Positions 14,607-20,516 of a stretch of 32,465 nt of DNA are shown one piece after another. Under the pieces are notes generated by a model, which searched no databases, was not told the origin of the DNA, and was given only the letters and a program-made list of their open reading frames with translations. The stretch's first letter is position 1. Each line of letters starts with the position of its first letter. The position numbers and the translations under genes were made by a program. The DNA is from a virus, in the IMG/VR virus record IMGVR_UViG_3300044948_000563, positions 1-32,465 of that record. The stretch is one strand, 5' to 3'.

Positions 14607-14641
14607 AAAAGCCCCTTGGCCCGCAAGCCTTGGGGCTTTTG
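14607..14641. terminator. Strong bidirectional terminator ending the large ncRNA
   Basis: AAAAGCCCC ... GGGGCTTTTG with a paired inner segment. It would end the plus-strand RNA and the minus-strand RNA from the promoter at 14673-14702. Confidence 0.88.
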
Positions 14642-14672
14642 TTTTGCCCATTTTTGCGAGGTTCTGCGCCAA

Positions 14673-14702
14673 ATTATACCAGTGGATAAACTATTGTGTC
14701 AA
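14673..14702 (-). promoter_or_regulatory. Minus-strand promoter of the repeat family, N18 spacer
   Basis: On the minus strand: TTGACA (14697-14702), 18 bases, TATAAT (14673-14678), then TTGGCGCAG. It reads at once into the terminator at 14641-14607, giving an RNA of about 60 nt. Confidence 0.7.
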
Positions 14703-14792
14703 GTGTGAATTCTTGATCTGACCCTAAGCTGCAGTATGCGGCAGCAAACTTCGACAAATTGCTGCACTCCAGGCTAGCAAACACAGACGTAA

Positions 14793-14829
14793 AAAAGCCC
14801 ACATAATCTCTGTGATTATGTGGGCTTTT
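14793..14829. terminator. Bidirectional terminator between convergent units
   Basis: A perfect 16-bp stem from 14793-14808 (AAAAGCCCACATAATC) with 14814-14829. The minus strand continues with TTTTTT, so it ends the 15996-14856 operon. Confidence 0.88.
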
Positions 14830-14855
14830 GCGCATTTAAGTTAAATTATGTGCGA

Positions 14856-15185
14856 TTAGTGCGATTTAGGGTCAGAAGTCTCGATTTTAGTCGATAATGC
14901 TCGCTCGATCATTACTAACACGGTTTTGTTGACCTTTTCTAATGACTCCAGCAACTCCAGATTGGTGTCCAGCAGGGTAGCAATGCGTTCGATGTGCTCC
15001 GACTTCTTCACCGGCACCTCACCTCGCTTGTTAAGGTAGGATTTTTTCTGGTAGACTCCAAGTGAGCTGAGCTTGGCAATTACCGATCGCTCCGGCACGT
15101 CCAGGTCTTGGGCGATTTGGTGAGCTGGCACCCCGGAGGTGTAGTCTTGTACCATACGGTCACAAATTTCTTTGGTGTATTTCAT
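14856..15185 (-). CDS. Small HTH DNA-binding protein, paralogue 4 of 4
   Basis: The 109-aa protein keeps the family layout (RMVQDYTSGVPAHQIAQDL, RSVIAKLSSLGVY, GEVPVKKSEH, LESLEKVNKTVL) but is the most divergent copy and the only one on the minus strand. GGGAG lies 8 bases before the ATG, within the end of the 269-aa gene one base upstream. Its last codons (SDPKSH) include a reverse GACCCTAA element at 14866-14873. Confidence 0.8.
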   Translation of the reverse strand: MKYTKEICDRMVQDYTSGVPAHQIAQDLDVPERSVIAKLSSLGVYQKKSYLNKRGEVPVKKSEHIERIATLLDTNLELLESLEKVNKTVLVMIERALSTKIETSDPKSH

Positions 15186-15186
15186 T

Positions 15187-15996
15187 TTACAGCTCCCAAG
15201 GTAAATAGTTGGAAGTGTCTTTGATCACCGGCTTGGATTCTGCTACTACTGGTGTCTTAAAAATATCCTGAGCTACTATCGGAGCCGGAATATTATCCCA
15301 ATTAACAGGGTCTAGAATCATGTATTCATTTCTGATGCTAGGGTGCGCGAGCCATACCTGTGTAAGCATTGTAACAGCCAGCTTAGGCAGGTGGCCCAGT
15401 TCGGTATCTTGGATACCAGTCAGGGCCCATGTACTCAGCGGATTTTTGAGCTGGTCTTTGGTCTTGCCACTTTTAGCGGTTAGTCCAAGCTCACGAATTT
15501 CTAGTAAGCGACTAACAGGAATATCTGGAATTTCTGTGGTCATCATGGCCTGTGCCAAGTTCTTGTCTACCACGTATTTAATGTCTTCACGACTCCAGCG
15601 TGAATAAGCTATGTTCTGGTATTTTTTAAATCCTGCCATCACAAGCGGAACTAGGGCTCCATACTGAGATCCTTGTGGCGAGCTTTGCTTTTGGATTAGT
15701 TTACCACGCGAAAGTTTTGTGGCTACCAAGTACATACCACGCAGTTTAGGGTCTTTGCCCAAATTCTGCATAAGTGTTTGTGCTGCATCAATGTGTTCGC
15801 CATTCCATACTGGTTTAAATTGTCCGAAAGCGGCCAGCATTTGCGGCATCATCCACGAATTATATTGTGGAATCTTTTGGCGCTCTGCAACCTCATCAAG
15901 CTGTTCTAGAGCTACTTCCGTAAACTCCTCAAATGGATAACAGCTAATATCCTGTTTCTTTAACACTACTCCTGTGTAGCGATTTAAAAATGTCAT
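15187..15996 (-). CDS. Hypothetical phage protein (269 aa)
   Basis: No family is recognised. The protein is mixed alpha/beta in character and has no signal peptide or membrane segment. Notable stretches are QYNSWMMPQMLAAFGQFKP, STWALTGIQDTELGHLPKLA and AHPSIRNEYMILDPVNWDNI. It forms a two-gene unit with HTH paralogue 4. The ribosome site AGGG comes from a GACCCTAA element (16001-16008, reverse) 7 bases before the ATG. A 300-base structured leader precedes it. Confidence 0.75.
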   Translation of the reverse strand: MTFLNRYTGVVLKKQDISCYPFEEFTEVALEQLDEVAERQKIPQYNSWMMPQMLAAFGQFKPVWNGEHIDAAQTLMQNLGKDPKLRGMYLVATKLSRGKLIQKQSSPQGSQYGALVPLVMAGFKKYQNIAYSRWSREDIKYVVDKNLAQAMMTTEIPDIPVSRLLEIRELGLTAKSGKTKDQLKNPLSTWALTGIQDTELGHLPKLAVTMLTQVWLAHPSIRNEYMILDPVNWDNIPAPIVAQDIFKTPVVAESKPVIKDTSNYLPWEL

Positions 15997-16301
15997 TGTT
16001 GACCCTAAATTGTAAAAACCTTAGTACTAAGGCAGAAAAATCCCGGCTAGAGCCAGGTGGTGGAAAGTGGGAAAATTTGTCAACCCACAAAAATTGCTTT
16101 GGTTTAATTCAACCATAGTAAGCAATAAAAACAAAAGAATTGCCCCCAATGAGCAGGTGCCGGGTAGTTATACTAGATAAATTACCCTAAATTGCGAGAA
16201 TCTTTGAAACCTAACCTCGACGGGGCTCGTAAGTTTCAAGCTGCTGCATTTAGTGAATTTATCACTATAACTACAATACTTAACTCTCTAAATTATATTA
16301 A
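15997..16301 (-). promoter_or_regulatory. Long, structured 5' leader of the 269-aa gene
   Basis: About 300 bases separate the promoter from the start, with no supported gene. A perfect palindrome, CCTTAGTACTAAGG (16019-16032), lies 23 bases before the ATG and could be an operator or hairpin. Longer pairings include CCCGGC with GCCGGG (about 16160 and 16045) and TTGAAAC with GTTTCAA (about 16205-16240). GACCCTAA (16001) and TACCCTAA (about 16182) occur. An RNA switch is possible but no known class is recognised. Confidence 0.45.
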
Positions 16302-16331
16302 ATTATAGCACACTCGATAACACAAAAGCAA
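16302..16331 (-). promoter_or_regulatory. Likely promoter of the 269-aa gene and HTH paralogue 4
   Basis: On the minus strand: TTGCTT, 18-base spacer, TATAAT. Confidence 0.45.
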
Positions 16332-16385
16332 GCGTATTTTTTAGTCTGGAGGTATTTTGTGATTTTCTTTGTCAGTGGCTCCATA

Positions 16386-16646
16386 TTAGCCGTTTAGGAG
16401 TGCTCGGCACTTGTTCGCAATGCTGTCACGACTTAGGGTCAAGTCGATATATTGGTGACCTTCAAGAGCCGCGAGAATTGCAAGAAAATCTTCAATTTCG
16501 CCTACCAATTCTTGCTTGTTGGTGGTTTGGCGATCAGGGTGATGATTATCAGGGCCAAAGCGGTTGATTTTGCTTACCGCTTGAATCACCTCAGCTGCTT
16601 CTTCTTGCAGCTTTGCTGTTAAGTAGTTAATTTTGTTTTGTTGCAT
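16386..16646 (-). CDS. MazG-like nucleotide pyrophosphohydrolase
   Basis: The 86-aa protein carries the all-alpha NTP pyrophosphatase signature LQEEAAEVIQAVSKI, then the second acidic helix ELVGEIEDFLAIL, which bind magnesium and hydrolyse NTPs to NMPs. It is a compact single domain. A TATAAT (16649-16654) sits only 2 bases before the ATG, so either it is not used or translation begins further in. GACCCTAA lies in reverse inside the gene (16433-16440). Confidence 0.82.
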   Translation of the reverse strand: MQQNKINYLTAKLQEEAAEVIQAVSKINRFGPDNHHPDRQTTNKQELVGEIEDFLAILAALEGHQYIDLTLSRDSIANKCRALLNG

Positions 16647-16690
16647 TTATTATACCAGAATTTTAAAATTTGTCTGTGCGTTGGTTAACA

Positions 16691-16963
16691 TTAGTCATAT
16701 GCATGGACTACAAAGTAGCCGCCGCCTTGATTGACTTGATGTGAGCAAACATAGTTGTACTCGTCCGGGATTGTTTCACCAGTTAGTGCCAAGTACACTT
16801 CGTATTCATGTGGTTGCAAGTGCAGGTCTGTGTCTGTGGCAACCTGAAACCAACCACACAGTTTACCGTCTTGATCGTTGATGTATCTGAACTTGCATAT
16901 GTGGTCAGCTTCCACTGTAATCTTGTTCATGCCTGGGTGTAGTCGATGTTTAAGCATTCTCAT
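16691..16963 (-). CDS. Hypothetical phage protein (90 aa)
   Basis: A beta-rich small protein (MNKITVEADHICKFRYINDQ, CGWFQVATDTD, YFVVHAYD) with the general look of small phage proteins in replication-region operons. An ATG at 16963 is preferred; 16957 is nearly as good, and a TTG at 16975 also opens the frame. It overlaps the end of the previous gene by 14 bases. Function unknown. Confidence 0.6.
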   Translation of the reverse strand: MRMLKHRLHPGMNKITVEADHICKFRYINDQDGKLCGWFQVATDTDLHLQPHEYEVYLALTGETIPDEYNYVCSHQVNQGGGYFVVHAYD

Positions 16964-17132
16964 ATTCTTGGTCAACCTTTCGCATTACTTGAAGATAATC
17001 TTGCCACAGTGCTTCTAGCTCTCGTAGCTGGTGTGGATTGCTGTGCGTTGCTAATACTGCAAACAGTCGGCTTAGCAATTCTTGTGTTTCACCGAACTTT
17101 TCGGTTAAGTGCTCTAGACGTTTTTCAAGCAT
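16950..17132 (-). CDS. Hypothetical helical protein (60 aa)
   Basis: Almost entirely helical and charged (MLEKRLEHLTEKFGETQELL ... LEALWQDYLQVMRKVDQEYE), so a coiled coil is likely. The ATG lies inside the last codons of the upstream gene (8-base overlap), showing coupled translation. No family recognised. Confidence 0.6.
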   Translation of the reverse strand: MLEKRLEHLTEKFGETQELLSRLFAVLATHSNPHQLRELEALWQDYLQVMRKVDQEYENA

Positions 17133-17439
17133 CTACAATCTCCAAGAACTTGTACAGTGTGATTTGTGTAGGATCGTATGCACGGTTTTGAATCATAAAC
17201 TCCATCTTTTTAGTGCCGTGATCGGTTTCATACATCCACCAGGTCAACCAGTCCCACAAGTCTGGGCCTAGCAGGCCTTCAACCAGCTTGGTGTATGCGG
17301 CTTCTAGTGGTTCGCAGAGACTGAACATGTAGTTGTCCGACCCTAAACTGCGGAGTGCGGTGTTCAATTGGTCAATGCCAGCCGACTGTTTGATGTTGGC
17401 CATTGCATAGTCATAAGCGATTTTGTGTGTTTGTTTCAT
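17125..17439 (-). CDS. Hypothetical phage protein (104 aa)
   Basis: Tryptophan-rich middle (LLGPDLWDWLTWWMYETDHG) and a helical N-terminus. Four-base ATGA overlap with the preceding gene. GACCCTAA (17339-17346) lies within it in the opposite sense to the gene. Function unknown. Confidence 0.62.
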   Translation of the reverse strand: MKQTHKIAYDYAMANIKQSAGIDQLNTALRSLGSDNYMFSLCEPLEAAYTKLVEGLLGPDLWDWLTWWMYETDHGTKKMEFMIQNRAYDPTQITLYKFLEIVDA

Positions 17440-17948
17440 TTTTGGTCTTTATAGTTTTGGGCTGCTTGTTCACTTGAAAAGCTATGGCTAACTGGAATGT
17501 TATGGTATAGGTAGTAGTCAGTTAGGACTTCTGGTTTTTGTACTGTGGCTGATTCGATCTTGCCTGTGCTTGATAGCACATACACAGTGTCTCCGGCCTG
17601 TACCAGTTCGCCATCAGCTGTGACAGCAACCATATCGGCTTGAAGTGCTGCGTTAACAAAAGCTTCCAGCTCACAACGCTGTACTGGACCAATGTTGTAC
17701 CAAGCACGTAGCCTTGGGTAGTAGTCTAGCAATTCGCGGAAGTCACTATTGCTAATTCGGCGTTTATCTGCTGGATGCTCAAACGGCTCCGATCTGGCAT
17801 CATAACAGCCTGGATGTGAGCATTGGCCTGGTGTGCACTCGCAGTACGGACTTCGGCATGGTTTCTGTGCTTGTGGTTGAAGTGGAATACAGCCAAATTT
17901 CATGCAGTATCCAACTGTTTCGCACTGAGGGCAAATTTCATGTGTCAT
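17436..17948 (-). CDS. Cysteine-rich hypothetical protein (170 aa)
   Basis: The N-terminal 50 residues hold several Cys pairs (ICPQCETVGYCMKFGC, then PYCECTPGQCSHPGC), suggesting one or two zinc sites. The rest looks globular (RELLDYYPRLRAWYNIGPV, GDTVYVLSSTGKIESATV). AAAGGAG lies 8 bases before ATG 17948, which overrides a longer frame opening at 18074. It overlaps the tiny membrane-protein gene by 4 bases. Confidence 0.68.
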   Translation of the reverse strand: MTHEICPQCETVGYCMKFGCIPLQPQAQKPCRSPYCECTPGQCSHPGCYDARSEPFEHPADKRRISNSDFRELLDYYPRLRAWYNIGPVQRCELEAFVNAALQADMVAVTADGELVQAGDTVYVLSSTGKIESATVQKPEVLTDYYLYHNIPVSHSFSSEQAAQNYKDQK

Positions 17949-18046
17949 CGACGAACTCCTTTGTGAATATAACTTAGTGGGATACCTAGTGCAGCTATGA
18001 ATACGCCTAGCAAGAGGTAAAGAATGTCTGGGTTGGCACAGTTCAT
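17945..18046 (-). CDS. Tiny single-pass membrane protein (33 aa)
   Basis: MNCANPDILYLLLGVFIAAL continues GIPLSYIHKGVRR: one hydrophobic helix with a basic C-terminus. AGGAGC lies 8 bases before the ATG, and ATGA overlaps link it to genes on both sides. A holin or holin-like role is possible given the SleB lysin further up this run, but nothing proves it. Confidence 0.58.
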   Translation of the reverse strand: MNCANPDILYLLLGVFIAALGIPLSYIHKGVRR

Positions 18047-18204
18047 TTGACGAGCTCCTGTGCACGACGATCAACGTCTTTTAGATGAGCATCTAGCTTG
18101 CGCTGATCTTTGGGATCACCAGACTTTTGGTACGCTAGTAAGAGACTATACGCCTCCGAGTTCTTGGCAAGCACATGGGTTCGATATTTTACAAAGTTGT
18201 TCAT
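18043..18204 (-). CDS. Hypothetical basic helical protein (53 aa)
   Basis: Encodes MNNFVKYRTHVLAKNSEAYS ... GDPKDQRKLDAHLKDVDRRAQELVK. It overlaps the upstream gene by 59 bases and the downstream one by 4 (ATGA). Its start lacks a strong ribosome site. Amphipathic helices fit a small DNA- or protein-binding factor. It is called mainly because it fills an otherwise uncoded gap with coupled overlaps. Confidence 0.5.
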   Translation of the reverse strand: MNNFVKYRTHVLAKNSEAYSLLLAYQKSGDPKDQRKLDAHLKDVDRRAQELVK

Positions 18205-18337
18205 AGTAATCTTTTAAGTCTTGTGTGGTGGCGTCACGCCAGTAATTGTATTTGTCGCCCCAGCGATCACGATCAGAATCAAGTCGCTGTAGGACAAGTT
18301 GACCCCGCCAGTTTGTGCGGAATTGGTAGTTTTTCAT
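18146..18337 (-). CDS. Hypothetical basic protein (63 aa)
   Basis: Begins MKNYQFRTNWRGQLVLQRLD and is rich in Arg, Asp, Trp and Tyr. The chosen ATG shares an ATGA overlap with the upstream stop, better than an in-frame ATG at 18367. It ends with three Cys-containing residues (SNPCACQELGGV). Function unknown. Confidence 0.58.
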   Translation of the reverse strand: MKNYQFRTNWRGQLVLQRLDSDRDRWGDKYNYWRDATTQDLKDYYEQLCKISNPCACQELGGV

Positions 18338-18528
18338 CTTCCCATTGACTCCCCTGAAATCCGCCAACCCATTTCAAATACTTGCTTTTCCAGCTGTGCG
18401 ACCCTAAGTCGTAGCTGAATAACCTCATCAACAAGTTGATCACGAGTCCAGTGGTCGTATTCTGTGTGTGGACTGACGGGCACTTGGTTTGTGTGCTGCA
18501 ACCATGCTAGGCGTTCACGTGGTGTCAT
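18334..18528 (-). CDS. Hypothetical protein with coiled coil (64 aa)
   Basis: The segment TRDQLVDEVIQLRLRVAQLEKQVFEM has heptad-like hydrophobic spacing. ATGA overlaps join it to both neighbours. GACCCTAA lies inside (18400-18407), here encoding LRLRV on the minus strand. Confidence 0.6.
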   Translation of the reverse strand: MTPRERLAWLQHTNQVPVSPHTEYDHWTRDQLVDEVIQLRLRVAQLEKQVFEMGWRISGESMGR

Positions 18529-18746
18529 TTAAAATCCCAGTATTTTTTAACAGCTTCTACAATGCGTCCAGTAGCCCCATCAACCGCAGCACGATCAAAT
18601 GTGGTAAAGATGGCATGACGGTGGTCGGTGGCCAGGATTTCTAAGATGGTTTGGCCTACAACTTGTTCGGCAAATTTATCAAGGCTTTTAATGCCAATAA
18701 AATTGCATTCGTCAATGATTTTTAATACTTGTGGGTTTGTGTTCAT
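18525..18746 (-). CDS. Hypothetical phage protein (73 aa)
   Basis: The pattern LDKFAEQVVGQTILEILATD followed by VDGATGRIVEAVKKYWDF resembles a group of short, widespread phage proteins with FAExxV helices, of unknown function. ATGA overlap on both sides. Confidence 0.62.
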   Translation of the reverse strand: MNTNPQVLKIIDECNFIGIKSLDKFAEQVVGQTILEILATDHRHAIFTTFDRAAVDGATGRIVEAVKKYWDFK

Positions 18747-18952
18747 TTAATTTCCTTGGGATGTGCAACTGCACAAAGTACTTGAATGGCTTGCAGCTCA
18801 CCCATGGTCAGTTGAATCATTTTATCGGCCACGGTAATGTCCCAGCCTTCGCCGTTGATCCACTCACACACCTCTACCATATCATGTGGTTTGGCCAGGT
18901 GGCAGTAGTCGCGCAAGTCGGCATATACTGCTCGTCGTTGTGCAAAGTTCAT
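18743..18952 (-). CDS. Hypothetical phage protein (69 aa)
   Basis: Helical, begins MNFAQRRAVYADLRDYCHLA, later DKMIQLTMGELQAIQVLCAV. ATGA overlap with the downstream gene and with the upstream frame that ends at 18949. Confidence 0.62.
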   Translation of the reverse strand: MNFAQRRAVYADLRDYCHLAKPHDMVEVCEWINGEGWDITVADKMIQLTMGELQAIQVLCAVAHPKEIK

Positions 18953-19091
18953 TGTGTTTCCAATTCTTGTTCGATTAATTCTTGTGGGTCAAAGTCTTCA
19001 AAAGGAAACAGCCACTGCTCGCGGCATCCAGTAAACCGACGTCGACCACTAACCAGTGCAGGGCTTTGTCAAGCATTTCGCCGCGTTTCAT
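18949..19091 (-). pseudogene. Small gene apparently split by a frameshift
   Basis: From ATG 19091 the frame reads MKRGEMLDKALHWLV and then an unlikely tail to a stop at 18975. A second frame gives a convincing C-terminus (TGCREQWLFPFEDFDPQELI, EQELETQ) ending at 18949 in a perfect ATGA overlap with the next gene. The start has AAGGG 7 bases upstream and a promoter, so the gene seems real but needs a shift near 19045. It is a sequencing error, a mutation or programmed frameshifting. Confidence 0.5.
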
Positions 19092-19114
19092 AGTATTTCC
19101 CTTTTCAATCTTAT

Positions 19115-19143
19115 ATTATACCCAAAAAAGCAAAAAGCCACAA
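19115..19143 (-). promoter_or_regulatory. Promoter restarting the minus-strand operon
   Basis: On the minus strand: TTGTGG, 17-base spacer, TATAAT, 24 bases before ATG 19091. Its -35 lies inside the terminator stem. Confidence 0.5.
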
Positions 19144-19165
19144 GTGCATTTCTGCAATTGTGGCT
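19121..19165 (-). terminator. Intrinsic terminator after the 71-aa membrane-protein gene
   Basis: On the minus strand AGCCACAA pairs with TTGTGGCT (19158-19165 with 19136-19143), inner TGCA pairs add to it, and TTTTTGCTTTTTT follows. Confidence 0.8.
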
Positions 19166-19190
19166 ATAATTTGTTGCTAAAAAACAACAC

Positions 19191-19406
19191 TTATGGCTTC
19201 TTGACCGGAAATGGCCAGTTAGCATTATTGAATTCGTCTTCAAGACGTAGGCGTTCTTGGTCTACACAAGTACAATCTCGGCCCTGATTGCAATCACCAG
19301 TACACGTGGATTTAGTAGGTTCAGTGTTTTTAATGTAATAAGTAGCGACTGCATATGCCCAAACACCTATGGCAACGACCACTACAACAAATAAAAGTGC
19401 GTTCAT
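19191..19406 (-). CDS. Membrane-anchored Cys-rich small protein (71 aa)
   Basis: An N-terminal hydrophobic helix (ALLFVVVVVAIGVWAYAVAT, residues 3-22) precedes a short Cys-rich loop (STCTGDCNQGRDCTC) and an acidic/aromatic tail. The helix could be a signal anchor. No lipobox is seen. ATGA overlap with the preceding gene; a terminator follows. Confidence 0.62.
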   Translation of the reverse strand: MNALLFVVVVVAIGVWAYAVATYYIKNTEPTKSTCTGDCNQGRDCTCVDQERLRLEDEFNNANWPFPVKKP

Positions 19407-19720
19407 TTAAACAACTCCAGTTGGTTAACGTATTGGTGCAGGTTTTCACGACTGCGATCATAAACTTCACATGGCTCCACCATTTCCGGATCACAGCCAT
19501 CAACCGCACAAGCCCAATCAAGCAGTGCAGCATTAACATCTTGCCACATGGCTTCGGCACCTTGTTTAAAGGCTTGGCGCATCCAGTAGTCACGATTATC
19601 GGTGTTCATGGGATTGCCCATCATGTAAACTTGTGCACGATTTGATCCCATTTCAGGATAAGTTTCGGTATAAAACCACTTGATAAATTCGCGGTCTAAA
19701 TTAAATTTAGGTTGTTTCAT
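19403..19720 (-). CDS. Hypothetical phage protein (105 aa)
   Basis: The sequence FNLDREFIKWFYTETYPEMG, then DYWMRQAFKQGAEAMWQDVNAALLDW, has the Tyr/Trp pattern of small phage proteins of unknown role. The start at 19720 shares a TAATG overlap with the preceding stop and is preferred to an in-frame codon at 19747. Confidence 0.65.
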   Translation of the reverse strand: MKQPKFNLDREFIKWFYTETYPEMGSNRAQVYMMGNPMNTDNRDYWMRQAFKQGAEAMWQDVNAALLDWACAVDGCDPEMVEPCEVYDRSRENLHQYVNQLELFK

Positions 19721-19926
19721 TAGTAAGGTCCAGTGTGATGGTCGCAAGCAGCTGTAATATCAGGAAAAAAGTTTTGCAACACTTTGACTGCATCTTTGTC
19801 GTCGCCGTGTTTGTAAGCATTACGAAGCGCGTTACGCAAATCGTCTAGGAGGTTGTGGTATTGCTGTGCATTAAGATAAATGCGAGCTTCTTCAAGGGAT
19901 TCACATTTGATATTAAGTTCTAGCAT
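19720..19926 (-). CDS. Hypothetical phage protein (68 aa)
   Basis: The core QYHNLLDDLRNALRNAYKHG looks like a short family often seen in phage operons, of unknown function. It overlaps the zinc-finger gene by 14 bases and the next gene by one. Confidence 0.63.
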   Translation of the reverse strand: MLELNIKCESLEEARIYLNAQQYHNLLDDLRNALRNAYKHGDDKDAVKVLQNFFPDITAACDHHTGPY

Positions 19927-20107
19927 ATTTGTTTAATTGTTTGAGTGTGTTAAGGTCGGTAATAGGCTGATAGTTTGACTTGGCCATTGGCACAATACAG
20001 TGTTTAAATTGGCGTGCTTGACGTTCGCCACATACAAGACAAGTATGCAAGCCAAGCCGCCAACGAGCAGGCGCAACGCTATCGCTACAATTTACGCAAA
20101 AATACAT
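19913..20107 (-). CDS. Small zinc-finger protein, DksA/TraR-like pattern (64 aa)
   Basis: Two Cys pairs (YFCVNCSD at about 4-7 and TCLVCGERQARQF at about 23-26) enclose a segment with APARW, as in DksA/TraR C4 fingers. The protein is too short for the full DksA coiled coil. ATG 20107 has GGAG 7 bases upstream; a longer frame from 20143 lacks support. DksA/TraR proteins act on RNA polymerase, and this one may too, but that is inference. Confidence 0.6.
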   Translation of the reverse strand: MYFCVNCSDSVAPARWRLGLHTCLVCGERQARQFKHCIVPMAKSNYQPITDLNTLKQLNKYART

Positions 20108-20131
20108 AGTTGATCTCCAAGGGAATAAATT

Positions 20132-20160
20132 ATTATAATTCAATCCAACTCGGAGATCAA
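20132..20160 (-). promoter_or_regulatory. Promoter of the zinc-finger gene and following small genes
   Basis: On the minus strand: TTGATC, 17-base spacer, TATAAT. An inverted repeat TTGATCTCC/GGAGATCAA (20110-20118 with 20152-20160) spans from the -35 to the ribosome site, so it could act as an operator or as RNA structure hiding the GGAG. Confidence 0.55.
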
Positions 20161-20164
20161 GAGT

Positions 20165-20515
20165 TTATTTTCGCATTGCTCTAACAAGCTGTTCAGTAAG
20201 ATGACGAACAGCTTTCTTATATCCGTTAATGGCTTGCTGTTGTCCTGGCAACCACTCTGGTCGCAGAGTAAGTGCTAGTTCATCATCATGAGTAATAAGA
20301 ATAGGCACAACCCTGCCATCTCGCCAACGCATTTTTTCGCAGTGGATAGTAACAATTGGGGGCATTTGAAAGTCTTCAGGAGCTGGACCTATTCTTACAG
20401 GCTGCTGTACTGCTACACGAACACTTCCATGCCGCTCCATTTGTTCTAATAGCCAGAGTGGTAGGTCAATAACCGTTATAGGCTCAAAATCTTTAGTGTA
20501 GAGTACAACATTCAT
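20165..20515 (-). CDS. Hypothetical phage protein (116 aa)
   Basis: Begins MNVVLYTKDFEPITVIDLPL, with a beta-rich N-terminal half (VRVAVQQPVRIGPAPED) and a helical basic tail (GYKKAVRHLTEQLVRAMRK). The start is 1 base downstream of the thyX stop, so they are probably co-transcribed. Function unknown. Confidence 0.68.
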   Translation of the reverse strand: MNVVLYTKDFEPITVIDLPLWLLEQMERHGSVRVAVQQPVRIGPAPEDFQMPPIVTIHCEKMRWRDGRVVPILITHDDELALTLRPEWLPGQQQAINGYKKAVRHLTEQLVRAMRK

Positions 20516-20516
20516 A

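Larger units (their letters stand above)
13457..14641 (+). ncRNA. Large structured noncoding RNA, about 1.2 kb
   Basis: This stretch has its own promoter and terminator and no supported gene on either strand. Structure is dense: an 18-bp perfect helix (13553-13570 with 13786-13803) encloses 215 nt; GACCAC/GTGGTC (13845/13860), GCTGAA/TTCAGC (13930/13943), and GACGGAA (14086-14092) with TTCCGTC (14197-14203) pair; two hairpins carry GCAA tetraloops (14355-14368, 14389-14398). A near-repeat CGACCC(T/C)AAGTCGTTAAA occurs at 14281 and 14327. The size, setting in a phage and ornate folding recall GOLLD and ROOL RNAs, but membership is not shown. Confidence 0.7.

Noticed and set aside
13382-14626. 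Minus-strand open frames in the large RNA region
   Set aside because: The frames at 13382-13576, 14188-14466 and 14294-14626 lack ribosome sites, have Cys/His/Arg-rich chance composition, and run against a promoter-terminator pair on the plus strand.
16646-16654. Promoter for the MazG-like gene
   Set aside because: TATAAT is only 2 bases before the ATG, so a transcript would start inside the gene; kept as a note only.
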